The position numbers were made by a program, and so were the translations under genes. From Mytilus galloprovincialis (taxonomy: Eukaryota; Mollusca; Bivalvia; Mytilida; Mytilidae): a stretch of DNA of 64,000 bases. Position 1 is the stretch's first letter, and each line of letters begins with the position of its first letter. The stretch lies in assembly GCF_965363235.1 (NCBI RefSeq), contig NC_134846.1, positions 32,126,218-32,190,217 on the forward strand. The letters run 5' to 3'. A model generated the notes under the pieces. That model worked only from the letters and a program-made list of their open reading frames with translations, did no database searches and was not told the origin of the DNA. This document shows, piece by piece, positions 1-10,439 of this stretch.

Positions 1-308
1 GCAAATCATGGTTCTAATATGTCATCATTCTTGTAGTGAAATTGTGTAATATGATTTTAATTTTCAATGACAATAACACTGATGTTGATATTGTTTATTA
101 CAAATTCGAATCCTGGGCAACTGACAATAAAACTCATACAAATTTGAAGACTGTGCTTTATAATACTATTGTTAAAACTTAAACTATAATAGCATGTCTT
201 TTTAATTTGACTGTTAATTTGTTTTAGTATAGAAATTTCATTGGAGGTAAGGGAACTCAAAGCATTTTCCTAAATTTTATTTTTGGTGTTATTCTGCTAA
301 ACACATAC

Positions 309-665
309 CTTGGCAAGGTCTATAAGCTATCGATGTATCGTCTATCAAAATATTACGTATTGCTTCTGAATTTCGGTGCTTGAAATCTGCTTCCAATGTT
401 ATTTTAAACGGACCTTGTCCATCAACATCTATCGATATGTTGATCCATTCACTAAAAGATGTAGAATTACCATCCGCGTGAAATAGTAAATTCTGATTTT
501 TATCTGAAATCTTGTATATACTTAAAGAGCAATCATAACCATTTGCATAAATCTGGTACCAAAGTGACAAGCATATGGGTTCCTTTAATTCACCATCAGT
601 GTCAATACGTGCGGTACCATTTTTACCAGCATAGGACAAAACGTTCAGGACATAACCTGGTAATT
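309..665 (-). CDS. Receptor A exon 4: MAM domain, C-terminal part
   Basis: A phase 1-1 exon of 357 nt, acceptor TTTTAG, donor GTATGT. It holds the MAM core PICLSLWYQIY, then a W-I-N-I-S-I-D strand, and the closing ILIDDTSIAYRPC, equivalent to the A-L-D-D-I-S-x-x-P-C end of MAM domains. The same length and boundaries recur in receptor C (42724-43080). Confidence 0.8.
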
Positions 666-3600
666 CTAAAAAAATCAATTATTTACATTCATTTATCTAC
701 AATGTAATAGGATTTAAAGCATTTAATTATTTATATAAAATAGAGAAAGGAAATGGGGAATGTGTCAAAGCGACAACAACCCGACCATAGAACAGACAAC
801 AGCCGAATGCCACCAATGGGTCGTCAATGTAGCGAGAAACTCCCGCACCCATAGTCGTCCTTCAGTTGTCCCCTTAAAAAATATGTATACTAGTACAGTG
901 ATAATGGACGTCATACTAAACTCCGAATTGTACACAAGAAACTAAAATTAAAAATCATACAAGACTAACAAAGGCCAGAGGTTCCTGATTTGGGACAGGC
1001 GCAAAATTGCGGCGGGGTTAAACATGTTTATGAGATCTCAATCCTCCCCCTATGCATGTTCAAAAATTGAAAACTACTGGAAACAAAAACAGTGTATTCA
1101 AAGTCTCCTTTCAAAGTTTCACAAATTGGAAGTTTAATCCTCAGAAACAAACTGAAAAAGTTGTTTCTTTCATAGTATATAGCTAATATCTACAACACTA
1201 TAAAATACAAGACGTATGATTATAACGATACAAAATTTTCTTACTTGTATCTACTTGGGTATGATCACTCAAAAATTTATCACGCTTCCATGTCAAACTA
1301 CCTGAAGATTCTTTCATCCAATCTCCAAAATCATCCTCAAACGTACTTACGCTTGTCCGGATTGCTGAAATGAGTTGAATTGGGATATCAATTGTGATAT
1401 ATCGTGTTATTATAAGCAATATCCTAAATGCTTAATGATAAAAAAACTTTAACAAGTATATTTCAATTATCGCTAATCCGATGGTCTTAATATAGGTAAA
1501 ACTAAATCTTAAGTTAATTTAGATTTTAATTTAGCTATTTACCAAATAAAAGTTAATTGGACTTTCAAAATTTTCTATACAAACTCACTGTCTTTTGAAT
1601 TAGTGATAACTTTTAATAATTTTATTTATTTTAGTGATGTATTAAACTATACGTATTTCAATACTATATTATATATTAAGTCACCCATTATCTAGCATAA
1701 ACATCTCAAGTCGAAAGATACCGTATTTAATGTATTTGCTCCTATGCTCATATTACTCGACGTTGATATTTGGAGAATATACGGTAGGCCTATATAGTTT
1801 CAGTTGTAAATGAATAATGCATGCGAAAAAGATAATAACGATCTCTTTGAAAGTATGTCTTTACTACATTTATCAGGTATCAGGTACTGAAAATGTGGTG
1901 AAATTAATTTTATTTCCAAAATAACAATTTCAATGAGATTTGTATTATTTTTCTGGAAGCATGCAGAAGACATCGGTTTGCTTATTCCAATATCAAAGGA
2001 AAAGTCTAACAGACAGCAAAAACATCTAGCAAAAAGATGACAAGGAACTCAGGTCCACAGAAAGAGCAATGATCAATCATAAAATACTACTTTTAATGTC
2101 ATATAATTTATTGATACTTTCATTAAATCTTCATTCATAAGGATTATCACTTTAGCGATCATGCCATATTTCATAGTTTTTTATTTTCAAATAACCCGTC
2201 TGCATTGGTGATATCGTCGCCTTTTAATTCATGCACGTTTAATTCAATTGTTTCATGTGACTTATATATTTAAAACAGAAAATGACAATGACATCCGTTT
2301 CGTAAACTTGCTTTATATGCTTAGACTAAATAATACATATATTGTATACCATCTTTTCAGAAAGTTTATTTCTTTCTGTTTGGTATTTATTAGTGATTAA
2401 GATCCATTTTGTTACATGTGGTGATCCGTTTATACAAATACTTTTTCACTTTTTTGGTCTCTAGGAAAATGTTATTTGTGCTGTATGTCATCATCTCTAC
2501 CAAGAAATTTGTTTTGCATGCACACGTATAAAAATTGCGGTTTTAATCCAACGCCATCATACGTGTGAATGTTGTTTTCAATTTAGACTTGTATATATTT
2601 TTTATTTTGTGCTTGTACTATATTTGCCTTCGGGTTAAATGATCCGTTCATCCTATTTCGAGTTTTTCTTATTCAAGTGTATATCCTAAATTCAGGTAAA
2701 ATATATGGCCTTCAAAATACCGTTTCATATTTTAAAAATAACACATAATGACATAGAGAAATATTAGACAACATATTTTGGCTCTAATATTGATTCACTT
2801 ATAGGGTCTTTGCATCGGATCTAAACACATATATTTACAAAACAGTTGTTGCATGATACGGGTTATGTTCTTCTCATATATTTTATGATAGTATGATACT
2901 AAATCCCTAACGGGAGGGATTGTGCCTGAGGGTTGAGATCTCATAAACATGTTTAACCCCGCCGCAATTTTGCGCCTGTCCCAAGTCAGGAGCCTCTGGC
3001 CTTTGTTAGTCTTGTTTGATTTTTAATTTTAGTTTCTTGTGTATAATTCGGAGTTTAGTATGACGTCCATTATCACTGTACTAGTAAACATATTTTTTAA
3101 GGGGCCAGCTGAAGGACGCCTCCGGTGCGGGAGTTTCTCGCTACATTGAAGACTCATTGGTGGACTTCGGCTGTTGTCTGCTCTATGGCCGGGTTGTTGT
3201 CGCTTTGACACATTCCCCATTTCCTTTCTCAATTTAATAACAACTAAGAATTGGGCTATACAACACTCAATATAAACCAATCTGTTAACATTAGAAGTCG
3301 AGAAGGTTAAACAATTTTCGATAAAAAATTAGCAAAAATCTGTTATCTCGACATGCATATTATTGTACACGTTGTTATGAAAATACATTTATAATTTTTC
3401 TTAATATTCCCTTCAATGGAGAAAAAATATGTCCTACATATTTGGCTGCAAAGTATGTGTAAAATCACATTATACGACAAAACAACAACCGAAAAGCGAT
3501 GATGTTGAAATATCACCTATTTTGATAGTCGCATGGGGAGGGGGGTGGGCGTGTGTCATGTTGCTCAGTGTTTTGACAACTATTCGTATTTTTCGTTTTT

Positions 3601-6600
3601 GTTTAGCCATGGCGTTGTCAGTTTATTTTCGAAGTATGAGTTTGAATGTCCCTTTGGCATCTTTCGCCACCTTTTGATACATATTCTCGAGTAGGTACAA
3701 AACATACATACAAGCGTTCTTTTGAGATATGATATTTTCACAAATTATTCTTTTATGAATATAAGGTTTCAACACCCTCATGCAATATTGACGTTATATG
3801 GATTTGGCTACTAGTTTAGACCTCTCTCGGTTAATATGAATCGTTATAGGCTTCTTTAGTTTTGTTTCAAATGTTCACACTAAGCGTACATTATGAAGTT
3901 ATTTTAATGAAAGCGGTCGAACTTACACCAGTGTTATTTCAGTTTAAAAAAGAAAAGAAAGTAATTTAAAATCCTCTCGTGTTTTTATTTTTTTGTATCA
4001 CCAGTTTTTTTAAAATTGAAAAGAAATAGCATTCGTAGAAATGAATAAAAATTATTAAGTACCGTTTTTACATATGTAGGAGAGATTTACGTATCGAAAC
4101 TCCCACAAACAGGCTGAAGCAATGTTGTAGTCCACCAGGCAGGTATTTTCACCATTACAATTGTCTTCTATAGTCTTTGTATCATTGAAATTTAAAACAC
4201 ATTGATTGGGACCGCAGGTCGCTTCCTCTTCCTGTACACTAATGTTCTGTATTTGTATTTGAGAAGGACTCACACATGAGATGTTTAGTGTCTTTTCCTC
4301 TGGATACTGTCTCGTTTTAACCAGTTCTATAATTTGCATTACAATAATTATAATCAAAGTAAAATATACTATAAACATCTGAATCGCAAATTTACATTAC
4401 TATACATAGTAGACACCAAAAGAACTTCCCAGCACAAACCTCTATTTACCACTAATCCAACAGAACAAAGCAGCATACATCAAGATTCATGTCATTAAGC
4501 CAGACTTCATACGTATTGACACAAACTGTCGAGATGGAGGTTAAACTATTGAAGCATATTGACTGTAATTAAATTGAAAAATCTATAGGTTGATGTAATA
4601 TATGTACATATTACATACACTACAAACCATTAAAAGTCTGAAATTGAAATGGCCTATATCTGTACTCGACTGTACTGGTTTTTACTCGACCAGTCTGAAT
4701 TCGTCTGAGATTTACTTGATAATACTCGACTGTAGTCTGAACCATACTTAACAGTCTGAATGTGTACTTGACCAGTACTTAACCATTTTATACGGGTCTG
4801 AACCGTACTCGACCTAGTCTGAACCGTACTCGACCTAGTCTGAACCATACTCGACCCAGTCTGAACCATACTCGACCAAGTCTTAACCAACCTAGACCTA
4901 TAGTATCTATCAACTGAATTTTCATATCAATTTAGGATTTTGTTTTTAATAAAAATGAAATTTGAACAACAACTTGAAATTAAAAATGTATTCAATACAG
5001 TATTGAAATTAAAATTTCACAATAATCAATCATAATATAAATTCAACTCAATATTAATCAACACTTACATAATAATTCATATCAACTTTTAAAATATAAA
5101 TAAAACAAGCTGATCAAATAATCTAAAAAAAATAAATTGTGACTAGTATTTTCAATATTATTCAAAATGTTATGAATATTTGGGAAGTATTTTATGGTAA
5201 CTGGACAATTTTCACCATTAACTTAAGCCAGTATAGATTTATGGTGTCAGTTGAGTTCAGGTAATAATGCAGTGAATGTTTTTTTATTAAGATATATATA
5301 AAATAGTATATAAAACAACTTAATAAATTTAAAAAAAATGAGAGCTTTATTGTTTTGTTTTATTAAACCAAGAATTTCATATAATCATAATAATAGAATT
5401 TCCATAGCAATCCTAGATAACCTTTTTAAAAAAGGAAATGTATTCCAAAGTAACAGTAAAAAAAAATCAATTAATTTAAGTATTTTTTTGTCAAATTAAC
5501 ATGGCATACATAAAGCACTTTAATATGTTCTAATTACCTCAGTACATGTGTGTTTTACAGGTATAAAGAAAGCCCTATTTTCTGAAATTCGTGTATAACT
5601 TATCTAGTACATACATGTATATTCAAAAGGCCTTGTTATTTAATTTAAACAGGATGTTGCAATTTTGAATCAATGTAATTTAGAATTTAATACCTCTGAC
5701 CAGGTGCGATCTTATTTACTAGTTTGCCCCCAAGCAGAGGTTATACTTTATATTTCACCACTAATCAGAAAAACAATTTTATTTATTTTTTTAATTTTAT
5801 CCCTTTTTGATATAAGTTATATATAATTTATTTTTTATCCTAAATATAATCAGAGATATATTTCTTTTATAAAGTTAATTTTTTTTATAAATTTTGTTGT
5901 CGGTTGTTATATATGTCAGTTAAAAAGAAATTTATTTTAACAGTTAAAAAAGTAGAGGTTTTTTGGTCTAGTATGGTTCAGACTGGTCGAGTATTGTTCA
6001 GACCTTTGATTAAGTATGGTTTAGACTGGAAAAATAGGTCGAGTACATGTCGAGAATGGGTTAAGACTGTTTCAGACTGGTCGAGTAATAGTTCAGACTA
6101 TTTTCAACGGCAAAGATAAGGGTCAAGTACGAGTATGGTTCAGACTGGGGTCGAGTAATGTCAAGTAAAAGTCAGACCAATTCAGACTGGTCGAGTAAAA
6201 ATCAGTACAGTCGAGTACAGATATAGGCCATTTCAGACTTTAATGGTTTGTAGTGATGATATATATGAGTATAAAAATGTGTTGCATTGGAATTGAAATT
6301 TTATTTTAGCGGGCAATTCATTTTTCGACAATTTCGTTAGCAGAACAAAAACCAAGAAAGTTATGCATGGCGAATAAGTCCTTTGGACATGTGTTAAAAT
6401 TAAGATAAAGTTAATTTATGACAAACTATAATATGAATAATTTCATACGTTTTCGTCGATTTTCAACCATACACTGTATTGGTTGACACCACTTTATTGG
6501 TTGTCACCTCTCTCAATCCTTATTTTAAATTTCGTATAATAGATTTCGTGGAGTTAGTCCACGCAGGTACTTGTAGACCTTCTATAAACATACAATAAGA

Positions 6601-7515
6601 TTTTGATTTCATCCCTAACCTCTTTTTTTTGTCCCTGCAGAGGTCTCAACAAATGTCGTAGAAGAAGGACGACAAACAAGTACAGTTTTGTTGATACAAT
6701 GAGTGGTTCTCTATAAGACATGGACAGTATTGTAACGTGTAAAAAAAACCCAGAAGTTAAACAAATTAATAGTTATATTACCGTCAAAACAAAGTGCTAT
6801 TTGAATGAAGTTTGCCGATCACCGGTCATTAGTATTCTTTTGGCATTTACAAAAGAAAAAACAAAGAAAGGTCGGTAATGTTTCCGGTGAGAGATTTTAC
6901 CTGTGCAACAGACACATTTGATTTTTGGCCAATTGAAAATGACTGCTTCATGTTTAAATCAAAATTCATATTAAACATTATATTCCATGTACATCATTAA
7001 GATTCATATTCATATCACATACGTGTTTTTCGTCTTGCATATGCGTGTTATATATGTCACTAGAAGTGTATTTTCCAACCATATATCCGTCAAGTGAACA
7101 TCCATCAAAAATGGTGTTTCATAAAATATGAACGAAGAGAGCTTGCCATTTATTTGTTATTTATCTATCGTTGATAACTTTCTTCTTGGATTTGCAAAGT
7201 GTCGAGACAATAGTACCTGTGTTTCATATAAATATCAAAAACTATTGTTAATCAACTATCATAATTTACCTGGAATGTCCAATCATACCTGTCTTTGAGA
7301 AACTATATTACTAAGACGAGGCAAACTCCACAAATCTAATGAAGTATATTGGTTGAAGTAAAACTAATAAAGAAGCAAAATTAGCATGTAACATATGATT
7401 AACACACAGTAAAATTTATTTAAAAGAAACAACTTCTACCTGTTCCCTGCTTCGATGATATTTCAACACATTGAAAATATAAAAATAAGAATTCACTAAT
7501 CCACATCGTGCTCAT
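309..7515 (-). CDS. Receptor A (partial): signal peptide, SUEL-like lectin domain, MAM domain; 3' half outside the window
   Basis: This is the 5' part of a type I membrane receptor with four visible exons: 7440-7515, 4063-4326, 1245-1364 and 309-665. They sum to 817 nt, all introns are phase 1 and every junction has GT/AG. The order is signal peptide, a SUEL/galactose-binding lectin-like domain of about 88 residues, then a MAM domain of about 159 residues split over two exons. By comparison with receptor C, the second SUEL-like domain, stalk, transmembrane segment and tail should lie left of position 1. I chose the ATG at 7515 because three paralogues share a 76-nt first exon with the same start and similar sequence (W-I-S-E-F/L near the N-terminus). 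Intron 1 holds a CACTA-like element, intron 2 further repeats. The exons are open in this window. Domain names rest on motif patterns read by eye; a role as an immune or adhesion receptor is inference. Confidence 0.8.
744..1057 (+). repeat. Mussel interspersed repeat, family 1, copy 1
   Basis: A short non-autonomous repeat running from a GGAAATGGGGAATGTGTC start to a GAGATCTCAATCCTCC end. The same sequence recurs at 2911-3235 (opposite strand), 12285-12790 and 27452-27575. I remember this as a very abundant mussel repeat; its class is not clear from the sequence. Small open frames in it recur only because the repeat recurs, so they are not genes. Confidence 0.75.
1245..1364 (-). CDS. Receptor A exon 3: MAM domain, N-terminal part
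   Basis: A phase 1-1 exon of 120 nt, acceptor TTTCAG, donor GTAAGA. It carries the opening MAM signature STFEDDFGDW, followed by LTWKR. The cysteine that usually precedes the tryptophan (F-E-x-G-x-C-x-W in vertebrate MAM domains) is replaced by glycine/aspartate, as in receptors B and C. The exon continues in frame into 309-665. Confidence 0.75.
1420..2910. other. Intron 2 of receptor A, no gene seen
   Basis: AT-rich intron sequence between the MAM and SUEL exons. I see no exon-like pattern or long open frame. It is bounded by two oppositely oriented copies of repeat family 1 (744-1057 and 2911-3235). Confidence 0.6.
2911..3235 (-). repeat. Mussel interspersed repeat, family 1, copy 2 (inverted)
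   Basis: This reads as the reverse complement of 744-1057, ending in CATTCCCCATTTCCTT. Together the two copies make an inverted pair about 1.85 kb apart with receptor A exon 3 between them. Confidence 0.75.
3535..3682 (+). repeat. Mussel interspersed repeat, family 4, copy 1
   Basis: Contains TAGCCATGGCGTTGTCAGTT and a following T-rich stretch that recur at 24640-24730, and in diverged inverted form at 56010-56070. Confidence 0.55.
4063..4326 (-). CDS. Receptor A exon 2: SUEL/Gal-lectin-like domain 1
   Basis: A phase 1-1 exon of 264 nt (88 codons), with acceptor TTATAG and donor GTACTT. The pattern LNISC, IQIQNISV, CGPNQCVL, IEDNCNGENTCLVDYN, SACL and NLSYIC fits the SUEL/galactose-binding lectin fold (Gal_Lectin family), with its typical C-x-G near the middle and Y-x-C at the end. 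Several N-x-S/T sites suggest N-glycosylation of a secreted domain. Confidence 0.75.
4618..6255. mobile_element. CACTA-like non-autonomous DNA transposon with subterminal repeats
   Basis: The element starts with CACTACAAACCATTAAA and ends with its reverse complement, TTTAATGGTTTGTAGTG. The two inverted ends then match for some 75 bp with few changes. Inside each end lie many degenerate copies of a unit with GTACTCGAC and AGTCTGAACC, in opposite orientation at 4650-4890 and 5960-6235. Termini beginning CACTA plus subterminal repeat arrays are typical of the EnSpm/CACTA superfamily. The middle (about 4920-5900) is very AT-rich and shows no transposase, so the copy depends on another element. 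The flanks are ATA and ATG, so a 3-bp target duplication is imperfect. It lies in intron 1 of receptor A. Confidence 0.75.
6256..7439. other. Remainder of receptor A intron 1
   Basis: AT-rich sequence with no recognisable exon or repeat structure beyond short simple runs. Confidence 0.5.
7440..7515 (-). CDS. Receptor A exon 1: signal peptide
   Basis: ATG at 7515, then 25 codons plus one base, ending at a GTAGAA donor (phase 1). The hydrophobic run FLFLYF follows a short polar start (MSTMWISE), as expected of a signal peptide. It aligns residue by residue with the first exons of receptors B and C, both also 76 nt. Confidence 0.75.
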
Positions 7516-7829
7516 TTCAAATATGACAGATGTATGCAGTTATATTCAGGAAGTTTTACACGTTTAAATATATTAGTGATGAAAATTGAATATAACGCGG
7601 ACATATATTGTTTTGCTTTTTTTAAATTTGGAAAGTACAATGGCTTCCCTGTATGTATGTGAACCATTATTAACCACGATATCAAATCATTTTTAAAAGA
7701 TTGCAATAAGGCGATAAGGTACACGAATTGTCATTATATTCTATTAACAACAAAAAAATGTGTTCGTCATTTTTCTGCATCAAGGTATCACCAAGGTAAT
7801 GGAAATCACTAATTAGTTTAAAGACTCAA

Positions 7830-8165
7830 ATTAAAATAGCTGATATTTTATGCGTCATATTTCTGAGTTATAATTTCATTTATTACTATGTCCAAAAATA
7901 AATAATGAAAAACACGTTGAAAACAGATCTATTTTACAAACTATAGAAGACAAGGTAATGTTAACTACGGAAGAAAAGACTGATGTTTGCATTTATCTTA
8001 TTCATGTGATGATAACAATTTTGTTCTGTACACTTTACCATTTTGGACATTGATTACAATGAACATATCTGCCAAGAATACATTATTTTAACTAGACTTC
8101 TAGAACTATTGGGCCTCATATTTGTTACCTTTACTAGCTGATTTACAAAGAAGGGCTACATCAAC
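7830..8165 (-). other. 3' flank or 3' UTR of the orphan receptor cassette
   Basis: This stretch is collinear with 19095-19453: both share ATTACTATG, CATGTGATG, TTGTTCTGTACACTTTAC and the TTATTTTAACTAGACTT block in the same order. In this copy it follows the tail exon directly, which shows the ancestral arrangement of stop codon and 3' flank. It ends only some 300 bp before the start of receptor A. Confidence 0.65.
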
Positions 8166-8187
8166 GCATTGTTCAAACGTGTAAAAT

Positions 8188-8580
8188 TCACTTTAAAGTG
8201 GTGGTGTCATATTCATCTTCCGTTTGCTTTCCGAAGAAATGATCATATGTTTCTTCATTTCTGTCTTGTAGCTTGTGATGACCTCCAGAATCATAAATAT
8301 TGTCAGCCGTGTGACTGTATAGATTGTTATCATTTTGGGTTTTTAGCTGGAAACATCGTAAGTTCCATCCTCGTCAGATATATTATATAGATCGGCTAGT
8401 TCTTGATCACTCTGATCTAACTTCTTTGGTATATACACATTTGGGTTGTTCTTTGATAATTTATCGTGACCTAAACATTGAGACGAGGTTGGATTTAATT
8501 GAGTTTCGTCGTCATATTGCAACGAATCAAAAGCTTTGCTAGCGTTGCTAGACATAGCCACCTGTTTACCAGTTGTTGAT
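8188..8580 (-). pseudogene. Orphan cassette: tyrosine-rich tail exon, frameshifted
   Basis: The first 78 or so residues align closely with the receptor B tail, including LQYDDE, ADLYNISDEDGTYDVSS. Relative to receptor B, 13 bp are missing just after this point, giving an immediate in-frame TAA at 8343-8345. Beyond it, the homologous NIYDSG, TYDHFF and EYDTTT sites persist in another frame. The acceptor TTTTACAG and the first codons (RSTTGKQVA) are unchanged. Confidence 0.75.
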
Positions 8581-9189
8581 CTGTAAAATTACATGTAAAA
8601 ATCAACAACATATTTGTTTCGTGTTATGCCATACTCAATATATTTGAAATATTAAATAACACATGCACCTGACTTTTTCACTAACATTGTAGCAGGATTG
8701 CTAAAAGAGCTCATGAAGTTTTAACAATAATACTTTACTATTTGCATCTGTCGATTCGAAGATATAGACCTCATAGTATTGTGTTATCAATGAAGAAAAG
8801 ATGACATGACTGTTTTACGACAGGTAGATTATAAACGCAACTTCTAACCATTGTCGAATTCAAACTTCATATAACAACTTTCGACATAGATTAATTATAA
8901 CTTACATAAAAAACAGTTGTAAATCCACAAAAAGTGAGAAAGCAATTAAATGACCATTTCAACATGACAGATATTTATTTTCGAAAAAGTTGAATCAAAT
9001 TATTTTTGTTTGAAATATTAGTTTTCAAACAATATTCAAAAGGGTACTTAGTATAACTAAATTATACAAAATCTAAAAAAATTAAGTCATACATGTATAG
9101 AATAAACATACAATTCACCCTCTCTTTTAACCATTTCAATTTGGAAAATGATAATAAATGGTGCCAAAAGTTTACTCTGAATTAGGCAG

Positions 9190-9360
9190 ATTCTATATCA
9201 ATAGTTTGTCCGTCCGTCCGTCAATTTGTATGTCCATTTCATACTGGTTCGAATATTGATACAGACAGTTTCAATTTTAAGTTTAATGTAGTTTGAAAAT
9301 AATATAGGTCACATCAACTTGAAACTTAGCACACGTGTCTAATATGTTGCAAATGTTTAC
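9190..9360 (+). repeat. Bivalve GTCCGTCCGTC-type repeat, fragment
   Basis: Contains the run GTCCGTCCGTCCGTC and CAACTTGAAACTTAGCACAC, which I remember from repeats in bivalve sequence. A similar but more diverged stretch occurs near 23630-23720. Confidence 0.4.
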
Positions 9361-9370
9361 GGTATATGCC

Positions 9371-9953
9371 AAAGGAGTAGGTCCGGTAAGGGCCGATTTT
9401 GGCCTCAAATTTCAGGTTCATCTAACGAAAGTTTTTGGACACTTTTTAAACACTTAAGTGTCTATTTTAATTGATTCGATTAGTTTATGTGAAAGATTTT
9501 AACTGATTTAGTCACTAAAAACGCTCTGATTCAAGCTTAAATATGAAAAATCTATCAAATATGCTAAAAAACGTCACTTTTCAGATGGTTTTTGTCAAAA
9601 TGAAAGTGGCCGCATCCGTGTTCATCCTCAACCTTTATATATGTTTTGTATTATCATCAAATACAACTTACATTTCAATATTATGAAAGAACACGAATGC
9701 GGCCACTTTCATTTTTGACGGAAACCGTCTAAAAATTAACCAAAATGCTAAAATTTTGAAGATTTCAGTAATTTACCATGACATAATGATGCTAGAACGC
9801 GGTATTTTTGCATTGTATTGTCTAAAATAGCTCATGTTTATGTAGCAGAAGCATTCTACTTTCCAAAATATAGCTTAAAGATGACATTTTCACAATTTTC
9901 TAAAACTGCTATATTTTGGGGCCAAAAAGGAGTCTTACTGAACCTACTCCTTT
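9371..9953. mobile_element. Foldback MITE, 583 bp
   Basis: The ends are inverted: AAAGGAGTAGGTCCGGTAAG on the left and the reverse complement of a near match at 9930-9953. Further in, 9597-9623 and 9690-9717 form another inverted pair around GAAAGTGGCCGCATCCGTGT. The whole element is thus a long imperfect palindrome without coding capacity. It lies in the intron of the orphan cassette. No clear target duplication was found. Confidence 0.65.
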
Positions 9954-10192
9954 AAGTTTTATAGTATTGTAAACACATTTATTCTTGTATTAATTGTTCG
10001 TGAAAAGGTTTCAATGATCGATTCAGGTACACTTAATAGAACGTCTCGATTGTTTGCACTTGCATTTAAAAGAGTAACCAATCATGTAATTTCTTTGTGA
10101 AGTGTCATGAAATTATTTTGTAGAATGCCATGTATTGTTATTAAAACATTTGTAAAATGAAAATGCACACATTAAAAATAATATCATATTAC

Positions 10193-10259
10193 CTTTTGAT
10201 GCGACATATAACACACACAGCTATGGTTGTTACAAGTACTCCTCCGCCGACACCAGCTA
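10193..10259 (-). pseudogene. Orphan cassette: transmembrane exon
   Basis: Reads VAGVGGGVLVTTIAVCVICR, a single membrane span with a small Gly-rich start and a basic end, then a GTAATA donor in phase 2 as in the intact paralogues. The paralogous acceptor position (65-67 of the 10200s) is mutated, and the proposed AG lies 6 nt downstream, giving a 67-nt exon. Confidence 0.65.
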
Positions 10260-10439
10260 CTATTGATTAAAAAAAACAATAGCCGCATTTGAAATTAACA
10301 AGCATGTAAATACCCTTATCGTGGTATGTTAATAGTCGAAAAGGAACAATCACTTAAAAGTTATACGCCGAAGGTCATCACTGTATTCAATACTAGTATA
10401 CATCATTGCACATAGTACAGTCACACATAATATATATAC

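Larger units (their letters stand above)
8188..10259 (-). pseudogene. Orphan receptor 3' cassette: transmembrane exon plus tail with 13-bp deletion
   Basis: Two exons match the last two exons of receptor B: 10193-10259 (transmembrane) and 8188-8580 (tail). The intron between them and the sequence upstream also resemble receptor B, so this is a segmental copy. No signal peptide, lectin, MAM or stalk exon is visible between 10.3 and 19 kb. The tail is 393 nt instead of 406: a 13-bp deletion after the TYDVSS stretch brings a stop (8343-8345), so the last tyrosine sites fall out of frame although their sequence is still recognisable down to 8188. The normal acceptor of the transmembrane exon is AT instead of AG; an AG six bases further in would keep the frame. 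It could be a relic, or an alternative 3' end for transcripts of receptor B. I favour a relic. Confidence 0.7.

Noticed and set aside
760-945. Open frame in family 1, recurring on the other strand at 3029-3280
   Set aside because: Recurrence is due to the repeat; the frame is not kept in the copy at 12285-12790 and has no domain.
1365-4062. A SUEL-2 exon between SUEL-1 and MAM in receptor A
   Set aside because: Not present, and not expected: in B and C the second SUEL domain follows the MAM domain, so in A it lies left of the window.
4654-4890. Open frame with repeated Val-Gln-Thr-Arg-Ser-Ser
   Set aside because: Translation of the subterminal repeat array of the CACTA-like element.
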